This document shows positions 33,451 to 44,435 of a stretch of DNA of 64,000 bases, in pieces. The position numbers were made by a program, and so were the translations under genes. Below the pieces are notes generated by a model, which saw nothing but the letters and a program-made list of their open reading frames with translations, ran no database searches and was not told the origin of the DNA. This stretch comes from CAYXLI01 sp964464925 (GTDB lineage Bacteria; Acidobacteriota; Terriglobia; Bryobacterales; Bryobacteraceae): NCBI GenBank assembly GCA_964464925.1, contig CAYXLI010000015.1:1-64000 (forward strand). The letters run 5' to 3'. The first letter of the stretch is position 1. Every line of letters begins with the position of its first letter.

Positions 33451-34408
33451 GTGAAAGAATGTAGCCGCGGGCCGCGTAGACGGTATTCAATCCACGGCTC
33501 GCCGCCAGCGTCTGCGGGTGTTCCCTTCCGAGTGCCTTGCGAAGGCCGTATTGGGCGCGGCGATAGAGATCCTCCGCCTCGCGGTATCTTCCGACCTGAA
33601 GGTAGTAATCGGCCAAGTTGTACAGACCGCGCGAGTAATCGGCGTGCTGTTCGCCGAGTGTTGCCTTCCAGATGGCCAGGGCACGCTGGTAGAGCGTTTC
33701 GGTTTTCGCGGTGCGCCCTTGCAGACGCAGCGCTTGGGCCAGATTGTTCAGCGCTACCGCCAAGTTGGGGTGAGAAGTGCCATTCACCTCTTCCGCAAGT
33801 GCAAGCGCCAGTCTCGCCGATGTTTCAGCTTCCGCAAACCTGTGGGCCGCAAGCAGTAGTTCCGTAATATTGGACTGTGTAGACGCCAGCAGTGCCGGAT
33901 CCACGGAATTCGCCTGCAGTATGCGCGCAACGTACCGGTAACGGGTCAATGCCGGCTCCAACTGTCCCTCGGCACGTTCGATGCCGGCCAGCACGGACTC
34001 TGCGTGCGCCTGCTGGGGGGAATCCGGGCCAAGGACGTCTTTAGAGATCTCTGCCGAGTGTTGCGCATATTTCCGCGCGTCTTCGAAGCGATTTTGAATG
34101 CGATACAGGTCGGCCAGATTTGCCAGTGTCCTGGCAGACGACAGTTCCGGTAATGCGCGTAGCGCCTTCAAATAGCAGGATTCCGCTTCTGCATACCGCC
34201 CCTGAACGCGGTACAGAGCGCCAAGATTGTTTAGTGTCATTGCGGCTTCGCGATCCGACTTCCAGAGCGCCAGCGCGCGAGTGTATAGGTGTTCGGCGTC
34301 GGCGAAGTTGCCGGAGTAATAGTAATGGGCGCCAAGGTTGTGCAGTGCGGCGGCATCGGGCGCCTCCTGCTTAGCCAGAAGCATTCCGAACAGAAGTAAC
34401 TCTTTCAT
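33425..34408 (-). CDS. TPR-repeat protein, kinesin-light-chain-like
   Basis: A 327-residue protein of back-to-back tetratricopeptide repeats. Several have the kinesin-light-chain style (ALNNLAQALRLQGRTAKTETLYQRALAIW, LGEQHADYSRGLYNLADYY). The short hydrophobic N-terminus (MKELLLFGMLLAKQ) might be a weak signal or anchor. It presumably mediates protein contacts; partners unknown. Convergent with the TolB/TPR gene, and divergent from a small gene across a 184-base gap that contains a strong palindrome. Confidence 0.82.
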   Translation of the reverse strand: MKELLLFGMLLAKQEAPDAAALHNLGAHYYYSGNFADAEHLYTRALALWKSDREAAMTLNNLGALYRVQGRYAEAESCYLKALRALPELSSARTLANLADLYRIQNRFEDARKYAQHSAEISKDVLGPDSPQQAHAESVLAGIERAEGQLEPALTRYRYVARILQANSVDPALLASTQSNITELLLAAHRFAEAETSARLALALAEEVNGTSHPNLAVALNNLAQALRLQGRTAKTETLYQRALAIWKATLGEQHADYSRGLYNLADYYLQVGRYREAEDLYRRAQYGLRKALGREHPQTLAASRGLNTVYAARGYILSLKSATGAR

Positions 34409-34461
34409 GGTGAATCCAGAATGCTGCCGGAAGGATTGGAGAGGGGAGTAAAACGGCGGTT

Positions 34462-34476
34462 ATCTTACGGTAAGAT
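34462..34476. promoter_or_regulatory. Perfect 15-bp interrupted palindrome, candidate operator
   Basis: ATCTTAC-G-GTAAGAT is a perfect 7-1-7 inverted repeat in the 184-base gap between the TPR gene (minus, start 34408) and the small gene (plus, start about 34593). It is AT-richer than its surroundings. This resembles a dimeric repressor site. A TATACT hexamer (34570-34575) upstream of the small gene could be a -10 element. Confidence 0.45.
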
Positions 34477-34592
34477 GCGCGATCGGTCACAGAGTTGGCG
34501 GGGAAGTGTGTGACTGTGGAATCAGATATTTACGGCCAATCTATCTGCGGCTCTTTGGAGGTCTTCCGTTATACTTTGGAGCGGTGATCGTA

Positions 34593-34799
34593 ATGGATTC
34601 GAATATGACGGAAATGGAACCGGGCAACCTGAATCGGTTGATCCGCAAAGGGCTCGATACTCTTCTCGAGGCGAGCCAGATCAAGGCGACGGTCCCGGAG
34701 TATCTCAAGGCACTCCAATTGATCGAAGATTTAGAACCGCATCGGCCAGCAGATCGAAAATGTAGCTGGCGCGAGCCCGTCTGGATGGTGAAGACGTAA
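34593..34799 (+). CDS. Small hypothetical protein
   Basis: A 68-residue protein starting at ATG 34593 (open frame back to 34506; GGAG at 34578-34581). No family recognised. The centre is helical and regular (GNLNRLIRKGLDTLLEASQI, then PEYLKALQLIEDL), and the C-terminus is short and basic with one Cys. It ends one base before the stop of the convergent alpha/beta hydrolase. Could be a genuine small regulator; uncertain. Confidence 0.45.
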   Translation: MDSNMTEMEPGNLNRLIRKGLDTLLEASQIKATVPEYLKALQLIEDLEPHRPADRKCSWREPVWMVKT

Positions 34800-34800
34800 G

Positions 34801-36747
34801 CTAGCGCATGCACCAGTCCCACAATGCGGAAGAGCGGTCGACGAGGGCGGGAATATCCTTCTCGAGGATCAGCCTCTCGCCGGCTAACTTCCGCGCGGTA
34901 ATCCCGATCCTCTCCAGGTAATCTTGTTTGTTCCTGTACCGCTCTTCTATGGATCGGCGGCTGTCGTGCTTCTGCTCACGTTCCAGCTTGGTTTTCGCAA
35001 ACGGGAAAAATGAACCGGTGAAGGAAATCATCTCGAGCCGCTGTTCTTCGAAATTCCAGCCTGTGTAGGTGCCGAGCGGGACCTGAATCTCGGGAAGCTT
35101 CAATCCTGATATTTCGTTCCCATCTTCGTTGACCTCCGGAAGAAGCAGTGGATATGGCACTCCGATCCGCGGAGGTTCGAACGCTGCGATTCCTTTCGTG
35201 CGGAAATCCGTGCCGAAGTCCATGCGATACGCGGTAGTGGGGTGTGGCGGAAACTCCGCCTTCAGCACATGCCGCAGACCGGTAACGGGCGCCAGTTCTC
35301 CCCGATCGATCCGAGGGTAAAGCGACCCGGGCGGCTCGATTCCATCTTTCAACCAAGCCTGCATATCCAGCAACAGAGCACGCATCGCGAACCGGTAATC
35401 CAGTGGATCTGCCGTGTACCGGGTATTCCGCTTTGCTGGAGGTATCTGGCCGGGACCATGCTGCGCGCCGGTGTTGAAGTAGATTCGCGTGTCTTTGGCC
35501 GGTGCCATGTCCTTTGTTCCATCCGGTGCAGTATGAATGAGCGCCGCTGCGCGTCCCCAGTATTCATACGATCCGTTTGTGTAGAAAATCTTCGGAACCA
35601 CGTTTGCATTCACCGCGCGCGCCAGCAGACCATCGGTCAGGTCCAGAGCGGGATCGGTCTCTTCCGTATCAGTGAACGGGAAAAGATCCGTGGGGTAGAA
35701 CAGGTTCTGCGCAGGCTGCGCATCCCGCGAGGGTTGACCGAAACGGATGTTGAAACTGCCGCGGCCGGCGCCCGCCACGTGCGGCCACAATCCATCGAAC
35801 ACCTTACGGCCCTTCTCATCCGCATTGAAGCCGTCATACACGAAATTGCGAAGGAAGCGTCCACTCTGTGACGTGCCGAATCCGATCGCCCGCTTGATGA
35901 ACCGGCGTTGATCACCTAGCAGCGTCTCAGGACCGCCATTCTTCAGAAACGAGACGAAATCTCGCACGGCGGCCATCCCAAGCCCGACCGGCACGCCTTC
36001 ATTACTCGTATAGACCACCTCATAAAGCTTTCCTGGCTCAAAACCGGCCGCCATGGCCACGTGCGTCGCATCGTCAAATGTCCATTGGTCGCGCGGAATG
36101 ATTCTTGGGCGGTCCAGTGCATGATCCCTCACCGTCATCCGCGCCGAAGGTTCCTGCAGGTTCGCGACCCGGTATGGAATATGTAGCCGGTCGGACAGCT
36201 CAAAGCGCGTCACTCTTGTCACTGGCAGGTACTGCGATCGAACCAGTCCGCTTACCGAGATCGCCGGCAGATAGGCTCGCAGCAGGTGGGGTGTCTGCGG
36301 CACATCGAATTGCCAGCCGACCCAGACGAGCGTGAAGCCCCGTTCCATCAGCAAACCGTCTCCAAAATCCTCGGCCGTCCTAGGATCCGTCGAACCTCTG
36401 GCCCGGTTGAACATCGTCAGCATCCCTTTGCCGCCGCGGTTGGAAATTTCGAACAGAGCGGTTCCGTTGCCCTTAGCCGGATCACGCGGCTTGAGCACGT
36501 ATATGTCTGCAGAGAACTCTACCTGCCCGTCCGTATTCCGTGGAGCGAATTCCAAATCACGCACCAGCTTGTTCGCCGGACTATTCGGATCTACACGGAA
36601 ATGCGCCTTCGCCCGGATGCATTCATATGGTCCTGCCGAGCCGAAGGACCTGCCGTCCAAAACGTCACGGCGCTCGTCGGGATAGACGCTGTACACTTCG
36701 CCCGCGCATGTGCTCAGAAAGCACAGAACCAGCAGAATGGCTCGCAT
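34801..36747 (-). CDS. Exported alpha/beta hydrolase domain protein (Abhydrolase_10 type)
   Basis: A 648-residue protein with a signal peptide (MRAILLVLCFLSTCAGEV). It has the layout of the alpha/beta hydrolase domain-containing family: an N-terminal region with DGRSFGSAGPYE and VEFSADIYVLKP, then FEISNRGGKGML. The nucleophile elbow is GFGTSQSGRFLRNF (Ser about 295). Acid and His partners are not certain, but AGAGRGSFN and NTGAQHGPGQ are conserved-looking. Role unknown, likely ester or amide hydrolysis outside the cell. It lies 11 bases downstream of tsaD on the same strand. Confidence 0.85.
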   Translation of the reverse strand: MRAILLVLCFLSTCAGEVYSVYPDERRDVLDGRSFGSAGPYECIRAKAHFRVDPNSPANKLVRDLEFAPRNTDGQVEFSADIYVLKPRDPAKGNGTALFEISNRGGKGMLTMFNRARGSTDPRTAEDFGDGLLMERGFTLVWVGWQFDVPQTPHLLRAYLPAISVSGLVRSQYLPVTRVTRFELSDRLHIPYRVANLQEPSARMTVRDHALDRPRIIPRDQWTFDDATHVAMAAGFEPGKLYEVVYTSNEGVPVGLGMAAVRDFVSFLKNGGPETLLGDQRRFIKRAIGFGTSQSGRFLRNFVYDGFNADEKGRKVFDGLWPHVAGAGRGSFNIRFGQPSRDAQPAQNLFYPTDLFPFTDTEETDPALDLTDGLLARAVNANVVPKIFYTNGSYEYWGRAAALIHTAPDGTKDMAPAKDTRIYFNTGAQHGPGQIPPAKRNTRYTADPLDYRFAMRALLLDMQAWLKDGIEPPGSLYPRIDRGELAPVTGLRHVLKAEFPPHPTTAYRMDFGTDFRTKGIAAFEPPRIGVPYPLLLPEVNEDGNEISGLKLPEIQVPLGTYTGWNFEEQRLEMISFTGSFFPFAKTKLEREQKHDSRRSIEERYRNKQDYLERIGITARKLAGERLILEKDIPALVDRSSALWDWCMR

Positions 36748-36758
36748 GTCTCGATATT

Positions 36759-37838
36759 CTATGCCAGCGTGAGATTCGGCTTGGCAGTTAGTTCGAAGCC
36801 GGAGAACTGGCGCCTCAGCAGCTTGGGATACGCGGCGGCCCCGATCATCGCGGCATTATCGGTGGAAAGCCCCGGCGTTGGAAACAGCACACGGGCCGGG
36901 AGCGACCGATGCCGCGCCGCTTCGCGAAGTCCGGAGTTGCACGCCACGCCCCCGGACACAAGGATGGTCCTGGCCGCGATCTCGTTCGCGCAAGACTCCA
37001 TCCTGCGAGTGAGTTCATCCACAACGGTTTGCTGAAACGATGCGATCAGATCCAGCGTGCGCGACTCCGAAACGCTCAGCCACTGCTGCACTGTGGGTTG
37101 TTCGACATCGCGAAGCAACGCCCGCCGCCGGGTAACCTCGTCGGCCATGTCTTGCGATTCGAACCATCGCAGAACCGCAGTCTTCAATCCGCTGAAGCTG
37201 AAGTCCGACGCATTGCCCTTCATCTTCGCGAGCGTAAACCTGATCGCGCGCGGGTTGCCATAGCGTGCGAGTTTATCCAGCACCGGCCCGCCTGGATACC
37301 CGAACCCGAGCAGTTTGGCCACCTTGTCATACGCCTCGCCCGCCGCATCGTCCCGCGTCTTACCCAGGAGACGATACCGGAACTCCTCGTCGATGGCGAA
37401 CAGATGCGTATGTCCACCGCTCACCACCAGCGCCAGCGCAGGGAGTTCCACGGGTTCGCCGCTCTGCTTCGCCTCCATCACGACAGCGTGTATATGCCCT
37501 TCTATGTGATTCACGCCGATGAGCGGTACCCCTGTCGCGAAGCTGAGTGCCTTCGCATACGTGATCCCAACCAGCAGCGATCCAACCAACCCTGGGCCTT
37601 CTGTAACAGCGATCGCGCTCAAGTCTTCGATTCGCACCGAAGCGAGTTCCAGGGCTTCTCTGACCACCGGGACAACAGCGCGCAAATGCTCGCGTGACGC
37701 GAGTTCCGGCACCACGCCGCCATACTTGCCGTGCGTCGATAGCTGCGAGGCCACTACGGAGGAAAGTACCGTAGAGCCATCTTCCACAACGGCAGCGGCA
37801 GTCTCATCACAAGAGGATTCAATCGCGAGAATTCGCAT
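36759..37838 (-). CDS. tsaD: tRNA N6-adenosine threonylcarbamoyltransferase
   Basis: Transfers the threonylcarbamoyl group onto A37 of ANN-decoding tRNAs, with TsaB/TsaE. The 359-residue ASKHA-fold protein has ILAIESSCDETAAAVVEDG, the metal-binding VNHIEGHIHA (two His), VSGGHTHL, and the late VSGGVACNSGLRE and TDNAAMIGAAA. This is a housekeeping gene; tsaB is not in the window. Divergent from queA with 33 bases between starts, so two tRNA-modification genes share a promoter region. Confidence 0.96.
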   Translation of the reverse strand: MRILAIESSCDETAAAVVEDGSTVLSSVVASQLSTHGKYGGVVPELASREHLRAVVPVVREALELASVRIEDLSAIAVTEGPGLVGSLLVGITYAKALSFATGVPLIGVNHIEGHIHAVVMEAKQSGEPVELPALALVVSGGHTHLFAIDEEFRYRLLGKTRDDAAGEAYDKVAKLLGFGYPGGPVLDKLARYGNPRAIRFTLAKMKGNASDFSFSGLKTAVLRWFESQDMADEVTRRRALLRDVEQPTVQQWLSVSESRTLDLIASFQQTVVDELTRRMESCANEIAARTILVSGGVACNSGLREAARHRSLPARVLFPTPGLSTDNAAMIGAAAYPKLLRRQFSGFELTAKPNLTLA

Positions 37839-37871
37839 TCCAGAGGGGCTTCATTGCTATTCTACCTTTGC

Positions 37872-38882
37872 GTGCGAGTTGCCGACTTTGATTACGAGCT
37901 TCCCCCTGAACTGATCGCGCAAGTGCCTCTGGACGATCGTGCAGGTTCGCGCATGCTGGTCCTGTACCGGGCTGAGCAGCGTTGGGAAGATCGGCAATTT
38001 CGCGAGATTCCGGAGTTCATCCGTGAGGGAGATTGTCTCATCCTGAACAACTCTCGCGTATTTCCGTCGCGTTTGTTCGGCCGGAAGGCCTCCGGCACGG
38101 CGCATGTCGAAGTCTTTTTGATTCGCGCCCTTTCGGATGACAAGCGCACCTGGGAAGCACTTGTCCGTCCCGGCCGCAAGCTCCCCGTAGGCGAGAAGAT
38201 CGTCTTCGATAACGGCCTGGAAGCCGTGGTTCTCGACCGCAGCGTACACGGCGAGCGCATGATTCGATTCAACAATGAAGGCGATATCTACGAAGCGCTA
38301 CAAGGGATCGGCCACGTTCCGCTGCCGCCCTACATCCGCCGTCAGGACACCGCCGAAGACCGCAATCGCTATCAAACGGTATACGCCAAGGACACCGGCT
38401 CCGTTGCTGCACCGACGGCGGGCCTTCACTTTACCCCTGTGATCCTGGCAGAGTGTCAGTCGCACGGCGCCTCAATCGCAGAGGTCACTTTGCACGTCGG
38501 TCTGGGGACGTTTCAGCCTCTGCATGTCGAAAATGTGGCTGAGGTGAAGTTGCACGCCGAGCAGTTCGAAGTCAGCCCGGAATCGCTTTCCATGATCCGC
38601 AATGCACGCCGCCGCATAGCAGTCGGGACGACGAGCGCACGGACCACGGAAACCGTCTACGCCACTGGCCGCCTGTATGGCGATACGGATCTCTTTATCT
38701 CGCCCGGCTTTCACTTCCAGGCCGTCGACGCCATGCTGACGAATTTCCACCTCCCGCAATCGAGCCTGCTCATGCTCGTCAGTGCACTCGCCGGCCGTGA
38801 ATTTGTGTTGGAAGCGTACCGCCACGCCGTGGCCGAGCGCTACCGGTTTTTCTCCTACGGCGACTGCATGTTAATCCTCTAG
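37872..38882 (+). CDS. queA: S-adenosylmethionine:tRNA ribosyltransferase-isomerase
   Basis: Adds the epoxycyclopentane group of queuosine to preQ1-modified tRNA using SAM. The GTG at 37872 gives the standard opening VRVADFDYELPPELIAQVPL; the TTG at 37854 is open but unsupported. Family motifs are DCLILNNSRVFPSRLFGRK, VPLPPYIRR, YQTVYAKDTGSVAAPTAGLHFT, HVGLGTFQPL and TNFHLPQSSLLMLVSAL. About 336 residues, typical. No tgt gene is adjacent. Confidence 0.95.
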   Translation: MRVADFDYELPPELIAQVPLDDRAGSRMLVLYRAEQRWEDRQFREIPEFIREGDCLILNNSRVFPSRLFGRKASGTAHVEVFLIRALSDDKRTWEALVRPGRKLPVGEKIVFDNGLEAVVLDRSVHGERMIRFNNEGDIYEALQGIGHVPLPPYIRRQDTAEDRNRYQTVYAKDTGSVAAPTAGLHFTPVILAECQSHGASIAEVTLHVGLGTFQPLHVENVAEVKLHAEQFEVSPESLSMIRNARRRIAVGTTSARTTETVYATGRLYGDTDLFISPGFHFQAVDAMLTNFHLPQSSLLMLVSALAGREFVLEAYRHAVAERYRFFSYGDCMLIL

Positions 38883-38953
38883 GATCCTGCCATCCTGCAG
38901 CAGAACTTTCCAGCCTCGCGAACGCGCTTCCGATGGTTCTAGATTAAAGTCGG

Positions 38954-39682
38954 CTAATCTGCGACGGGGACGACCAGGATCGGCGTTGTGGTCGGCGCTT
39001 GGGAGCCGCTCTCCGGTTCCACGCTAACCGCCACCGCGCTTAGATCCGGGGTTGTCGTCTTCGACAGGTACATCACTGAGCCCGTTTCACTCGACTGGAA
39101 CAGCCCGGCCGGTTGCGGGGCTCCGCCTTTGGGAATCACCCACAATTCGTACGTCTTTCCCGCAGGCGCTGGAGGCAGGTTATTTGCGATCAGCAGGACG
39201 CCTCGGGACTTATTTACGTAAACTCGTCCGTTCATCCCCTTGCCAAAGGTGACTGCCTTCGTATCCGCTTCGCGCAGGAACGAGAGTGTCTCCTGGGCTT
39301 GCGTCAGATCGCCGGTTGTTTTTGCGACCCGCTGGCGCGCCAGCGCTAATTCACTCTGGGCGTTCCGATTCTGCACGCTGAGGTAGAACGTCACTAACGC
39401 CAACGCCGCCACTGCGGACGCCCAGGCGAAGGTCCACTTCCAACTTCCCGGCTCCCGGGCCCCTACACTGGCCAGAACACGTCCGCGCAACCGCGAAGAG
39501 GGATGCACTTCTTCGGGCAGTGTTGCCAGCAGACCGGCATTGAATGTGTACGCGCGTTGGATCCCGGCACTGCAAACATCGCACCCGCGGCGCAGGTGCT
39601 CTTCCAACGCCGCCCGTTCGGGGTCTTCCAGTAGGCCGAGCGCGTGCATCTCATAACTATCCAGCAGTTCTTCGCACGTCAT
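38954..39682 (-). CDS. Membrane anti-sigma factor, RskA-like
   Basis: A 242-residue anti-sigma factor. The N-terminal zinc-binding-type motif has H29 followed by C34 and C37 (HLRRGCDVC). One membrane span is at about 82-104 and an extracytoplasmic RskA-like domain follows (AGKTYELWVIPKGGAPQPAG). It should hold the coupled sigma factor until a signal releases it. The start overlaps the sigma stop by four bases (ATGA). Confidence 0.9.
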   Translation of the reverse strand: MTCEELLDSYEMHALGLLEDPERAALEEHLRRGCDVCSAGIQRAYTFNAGLLATLPEEVHPSSRLRGRVLASVGAREPGSWKWTFAWASAVAALALVTFYLSVQNRNAQSELALARQRVAKTTGDLTQAQETLSFLREADTKAVTFGKGMNGRVYVNKSRGVLLIANNLPPAPAGKTYELWVIPKGGAPQPAGLFQSSETGSVMYLSKTTTPDLSAVAVSVEPESGSQAPTTTPILVVPVAD

Positions 39683-40266
39683 ACGGCCACCATCTGGCCC
39701 AGTTCTTCGCGGAGCACGCGCAGCGCACTTCTCACCCAGGTCTTCACCGTGCCGAGCGGCTGTTTCATTCGCTCCGCCATCTCTGACTGGGATAAGCCTT
39801 CGTAATACGCCAGCTCGATTACGAGACGTTGATTCGCATTGAGCTTCTGGAAGGCGCCGCGGAGTTTGCGTGCGCGGTCCGAATTGAGAATGTCTTCTTC
39901 CAGATTCGCGAACAGCGACGGATGCTCATTCAACTCCAGTTCAAACGCGTTCTGCGTCATCCTCCCATCGACTGAGCGCAGATAATCAATTGCACGATTC
40001 CGTGCGACCGTGAGCACCCAGGGGCCGAGTGCTCCCTTTTCATGGTCGAAACCCTGCGCACGGTTCCACACGCGCAGAAACGTCTCTTGCACGAGATCTT
40101 CGGCCACGCCGACATTTCTCACAATCCGGAAGATAAGTGTGTAGGCAAGCCGGCCGTAGCGGTCGTACATATCCGCCATCGCCTGCGGGTCCCGCTGTTT
40201 CAATCGGACAGCCAGTTCGAGGTCGCCCTCTGCATGGAGAGCCGCAAACAGCAGGGCAAAGAACAT
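39679..40266 (-). CDS. ECF RNA polymerase sigma factor, SigK-like
   Basis: A 195-residue extracytoplasmic-function sigma factor. Region 2 is seen in YDRYGRLAYTLIFRIVRN, AEDLVQETFLRVWNRA and GPWVLTVARNRAIDYLRS; region 4 in LNANQRLVIELAYYEGLSQSEMAERMKQPLGTVKTWVRSAL. The start lies only two bases after the DUF1501 stop, making co-transcription with the upstream pair likely. The extra hydrophobic N-terminal residues (MFFALLFAALHAEG) are unusual and may mean the true start lies further in, though no better codon is visible. Confidence 0.92.
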   Translation of the reverse strand: MFFALLFAALHAEGDLELAVRLKQRDPQAMADMYDRYGRLAYTLIFRIVRNVGVAEDLVQETFLRVWNRAQGFDHEKGALGPWVLTVARNRAIDYLRSVDGRMTQNAFELELNEHPSLFANLEEDILNSDRARKLRGAFQKLNANQRLVIELAYYEGLSQSEMAERMKQPLGTVKTWVRSALRVLREELGQMVAV

Positions 40267-40268
40267 AA

Positions 40269-41693
40269 TTACGCGTTCAGTTCCTTGATTACGGCTCCGC
40301 TTGTGATGGTGGGCCGCTCCGCTCGCCCGTTGTGCATGAACGTTAACTGTACGTGATCCAGTCCTAGCAGGTCGAGGATCGATGCATGGATGTCATGGAC
40401 GTGGTACGGCTTCTCAATCGCGCGCAGACCGATCTCATCCGTGGTTCCGATCGTCTGCCCGCCCTTGACGCCGCCGCCGGCCATCCACATCGTGAAACCC
40501 CAGGGATTGTGGTCGCGCCCGGAGCTCTTCTCGTTGAAGGGAGTGCGGCCAAACTCGCCGCCCCACACCACGAGCGTGTCTTCCAGCATGCCGCGTGACT
40601 TCAGGTCCGCAAGCAGTCCAGCGATCGGCTTGTCCGATACGCGGCACCACTTCCCGTGATTGCCTTCGATATTGGTGTGTGCGTCCCAGCCGCTACCCGA
40701 ACCACAATACAACTCAACGAAGCGAACGCCGCGTTCCACCAGGCGTCGCGCCATCAGACAATTGCGGCCGAACGATTCCAGTTCGGGGTCATCCAGCCCG
40801 TACAACTTCCTCGTCGCCTCGGACTCCTTCGTCAGATCCACGGCTTCAGGCGCAGCGGATTGCATTTTATAGGCAAGCTCGTAGGACCTGACGCGGGCAT
40901 CCAGATCCGAATCGTCCGCCCGCTCGGCATCGAATTTCTCATTCAGCCGCTTGAGGAAATCCAGCTTGCTGCGTTGCTGCTCGTCCGTCGTACCCTTGGG
41001 GGATTTCAGATGGAGAATCGGCGTATCACCCTGCCGGAATTGCGTCCCCTGGTACGTGGCTGGAAGAAAACCAGCACTCCAGTTCTTTGTCCCGCCGACG
41101 GGTTCTTTATCGTCCAGCAGAACCACGAACGTCGGTAGATTCTTGTTCGAACTGCCGAGGCCGTAGGTGACCCAGGCGCCCATCGAGGGCCGCCCGGCGA
41201 GGATATCTCCCGTATTCATCTGGCACACCGAGCCGACATGATTCAGCCCGTCTGCCCAGCAGGATCGGACAACGGCCAGATCGTCCGCATGCTGCGCGAT
41301 GTGCGGGTACCAGTCCGAGACCCACAGGCCGCTCTGTCCGTACTGCTTGAACGTGCGCTGGGAAGCCATCAGCGAATTGTTCGCCGTGCCCATCGCTGTA
41401 ATCACTTTGCCGAATGAGCCCGGCATGGGCTGCCCATTCAGTTGTGCCAATTTCGGCTTAGGATCGAATAGATCGATGTGACTCGGGCCGCCTTCCATGA
41501 ACAGCCAGATCACCGATTTCGCTTTGGGCTTGTGGTGAGGCGTCTTAGGTTCGAGCGGATCCTTGGCCGTTGCCGCCGAAGCTTCCCCTCTCAGCAGAGA
41601 AGCCAGTGCAATTCCTGCAAGCCCGCTTCCCGCCTGCTGAAAAAACTCGCGGCGAGTTCTGATTTGCCAGTGGTGATGGAGTTTGTCCAGCAT
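40269..41693 (-). CDS. Tat-exported DUF1501 protein
   Basis: A 474-residue member of the DUF1501 family, related to the alkaline phosphatase/sulfatase fold. A twin-arginine signal (RTRREFFQQAGSG, then GLAGIALASLL) is at the N-terminus. Family motifs include KSVIWLFMEGGPSHIDLFDPKP, HVGSVCQMNTG, RFVELYCGSGSGWDAHTN and VVWGGEFGRTPFNE. Such proteins are numerous in planctomycetes and some acidobacteria, nearly always next to DUF1549/1553 genes, and are of unknown function. Five bases separate it from its partner. Confidence 0.93.
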   Translation of the reverse strand: MLDKLHHHWQIRTRREFFQQAGSGLAGIALASLLRGEASAATAKDPLEPKTPHHKPKAKSVIWLFMEGGPSHIDLFDPKPKLAQLNGQPMPGSFGKVITAMGTANNSLMASQRTFKQYGQSGLWVSDWYPHIAQHADDLAVVRSCWADGLNHVGSVCQMNTGDILAGRPSMGAWVTYGLGSSNKNLPTFVVLLDDKEPVGGTKNWSAGFLPATYQGTQFRQGDTPILHLKSPKGTTDEQQRSKLDFLKRLNEKFDAERADDSDLDARVRSYELAYKMQSAAPEAVDLTKESEATRKLYGLDDPELESFGRNCLMARRLVERGVRFVELYCGSGSGWDAHTNIEGNHGKWCRVSDKPIAGLLADLKSRGMLEDTLVVWGGEFGRTPFNEKSSGRDHNPWGFTMWMAGGGVKGGQTIGTTDEIGLRAIEKPYHVHDIHASILDLLGLDHVQLTFMHNGRAERPTITSGAVIKELNA

Positions 41694-41698
41694 AGTGA

Positions 41699-43945
<2,247 letters not shown>

Positions 43946-44009
43946 CTACCCTCCTGTTCGATGCGGAATGCTCAGAAATATATCACATTTCAAAGGGTGT
44001 GGGCGCCGG

Positions 44010-44435
44010 TTACTGCGTGAGAGCAAGAGCACGGGAGGAAAGCTGGCGCGCCGTGATCAGCATGTTTTTAGAACGCGCCGCCTGCGCCTGCGCCAGCAGT
44101 CCGTCAATCTGAAGCGCGGTTTCTTGGGGCAGCTTCGGGCGTATCGATGACAGGCGTTCCGCCGCCTGCCGGATGTTGCGGTCTATCTCGGCCAATATCT
44201 GAGCACGCTGCGAGGGCTCAACGAACTCTCCCAGGGGTGGCGCCTCTGGTTGGGAAGCAGCCGCAGCAGGTACTATTGCGCGTTGTGCTTTCCGGGATTT
44301 AGCCGCCTTTTTCGGCGCTGCGGCCGGGGCGGCTGGCTGAGCCGGCGCAGGGATTGGCGGCGGTGGAGGCGGTGGGGTCTTTTTATGGCAGGCCGCCAGA
44401 ACCGCGCACAAGATCACAACGCAAAGCGCCCGCAT
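44010..44435 (-). CDS. Proline/alanine-rich lipoprotein
   Basis: A 141-residue protein with a lipobox (LAAC at residues 13-16), so predicted to be lipid-anchored. After the Cys come a polyproline run and an Ala/Pro/Lys-rich linker, then a predicted helical bundle (EPSQRAQILAEIDRNIRQAAERL, QIDGLLAQAQAARSKN). It shares one base with the histidine kinase stop (TGATG) and may be a sensory partner or an envelope spacer. No family recognised. Confidence 0.75.
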   Translation of the reverse strand: MRALCVVILCAVLAACHKKTPPPPPPPIPAPAQPAAPAAAPKKAAKSRKAQRAIVPAAAASQPEAPPLGEFVEPSQRAQILAEIDRNIRQAAERLSSIRPKLPQETALQIDGLLAQAQAARSKNMLITARQLSSRALALTQ

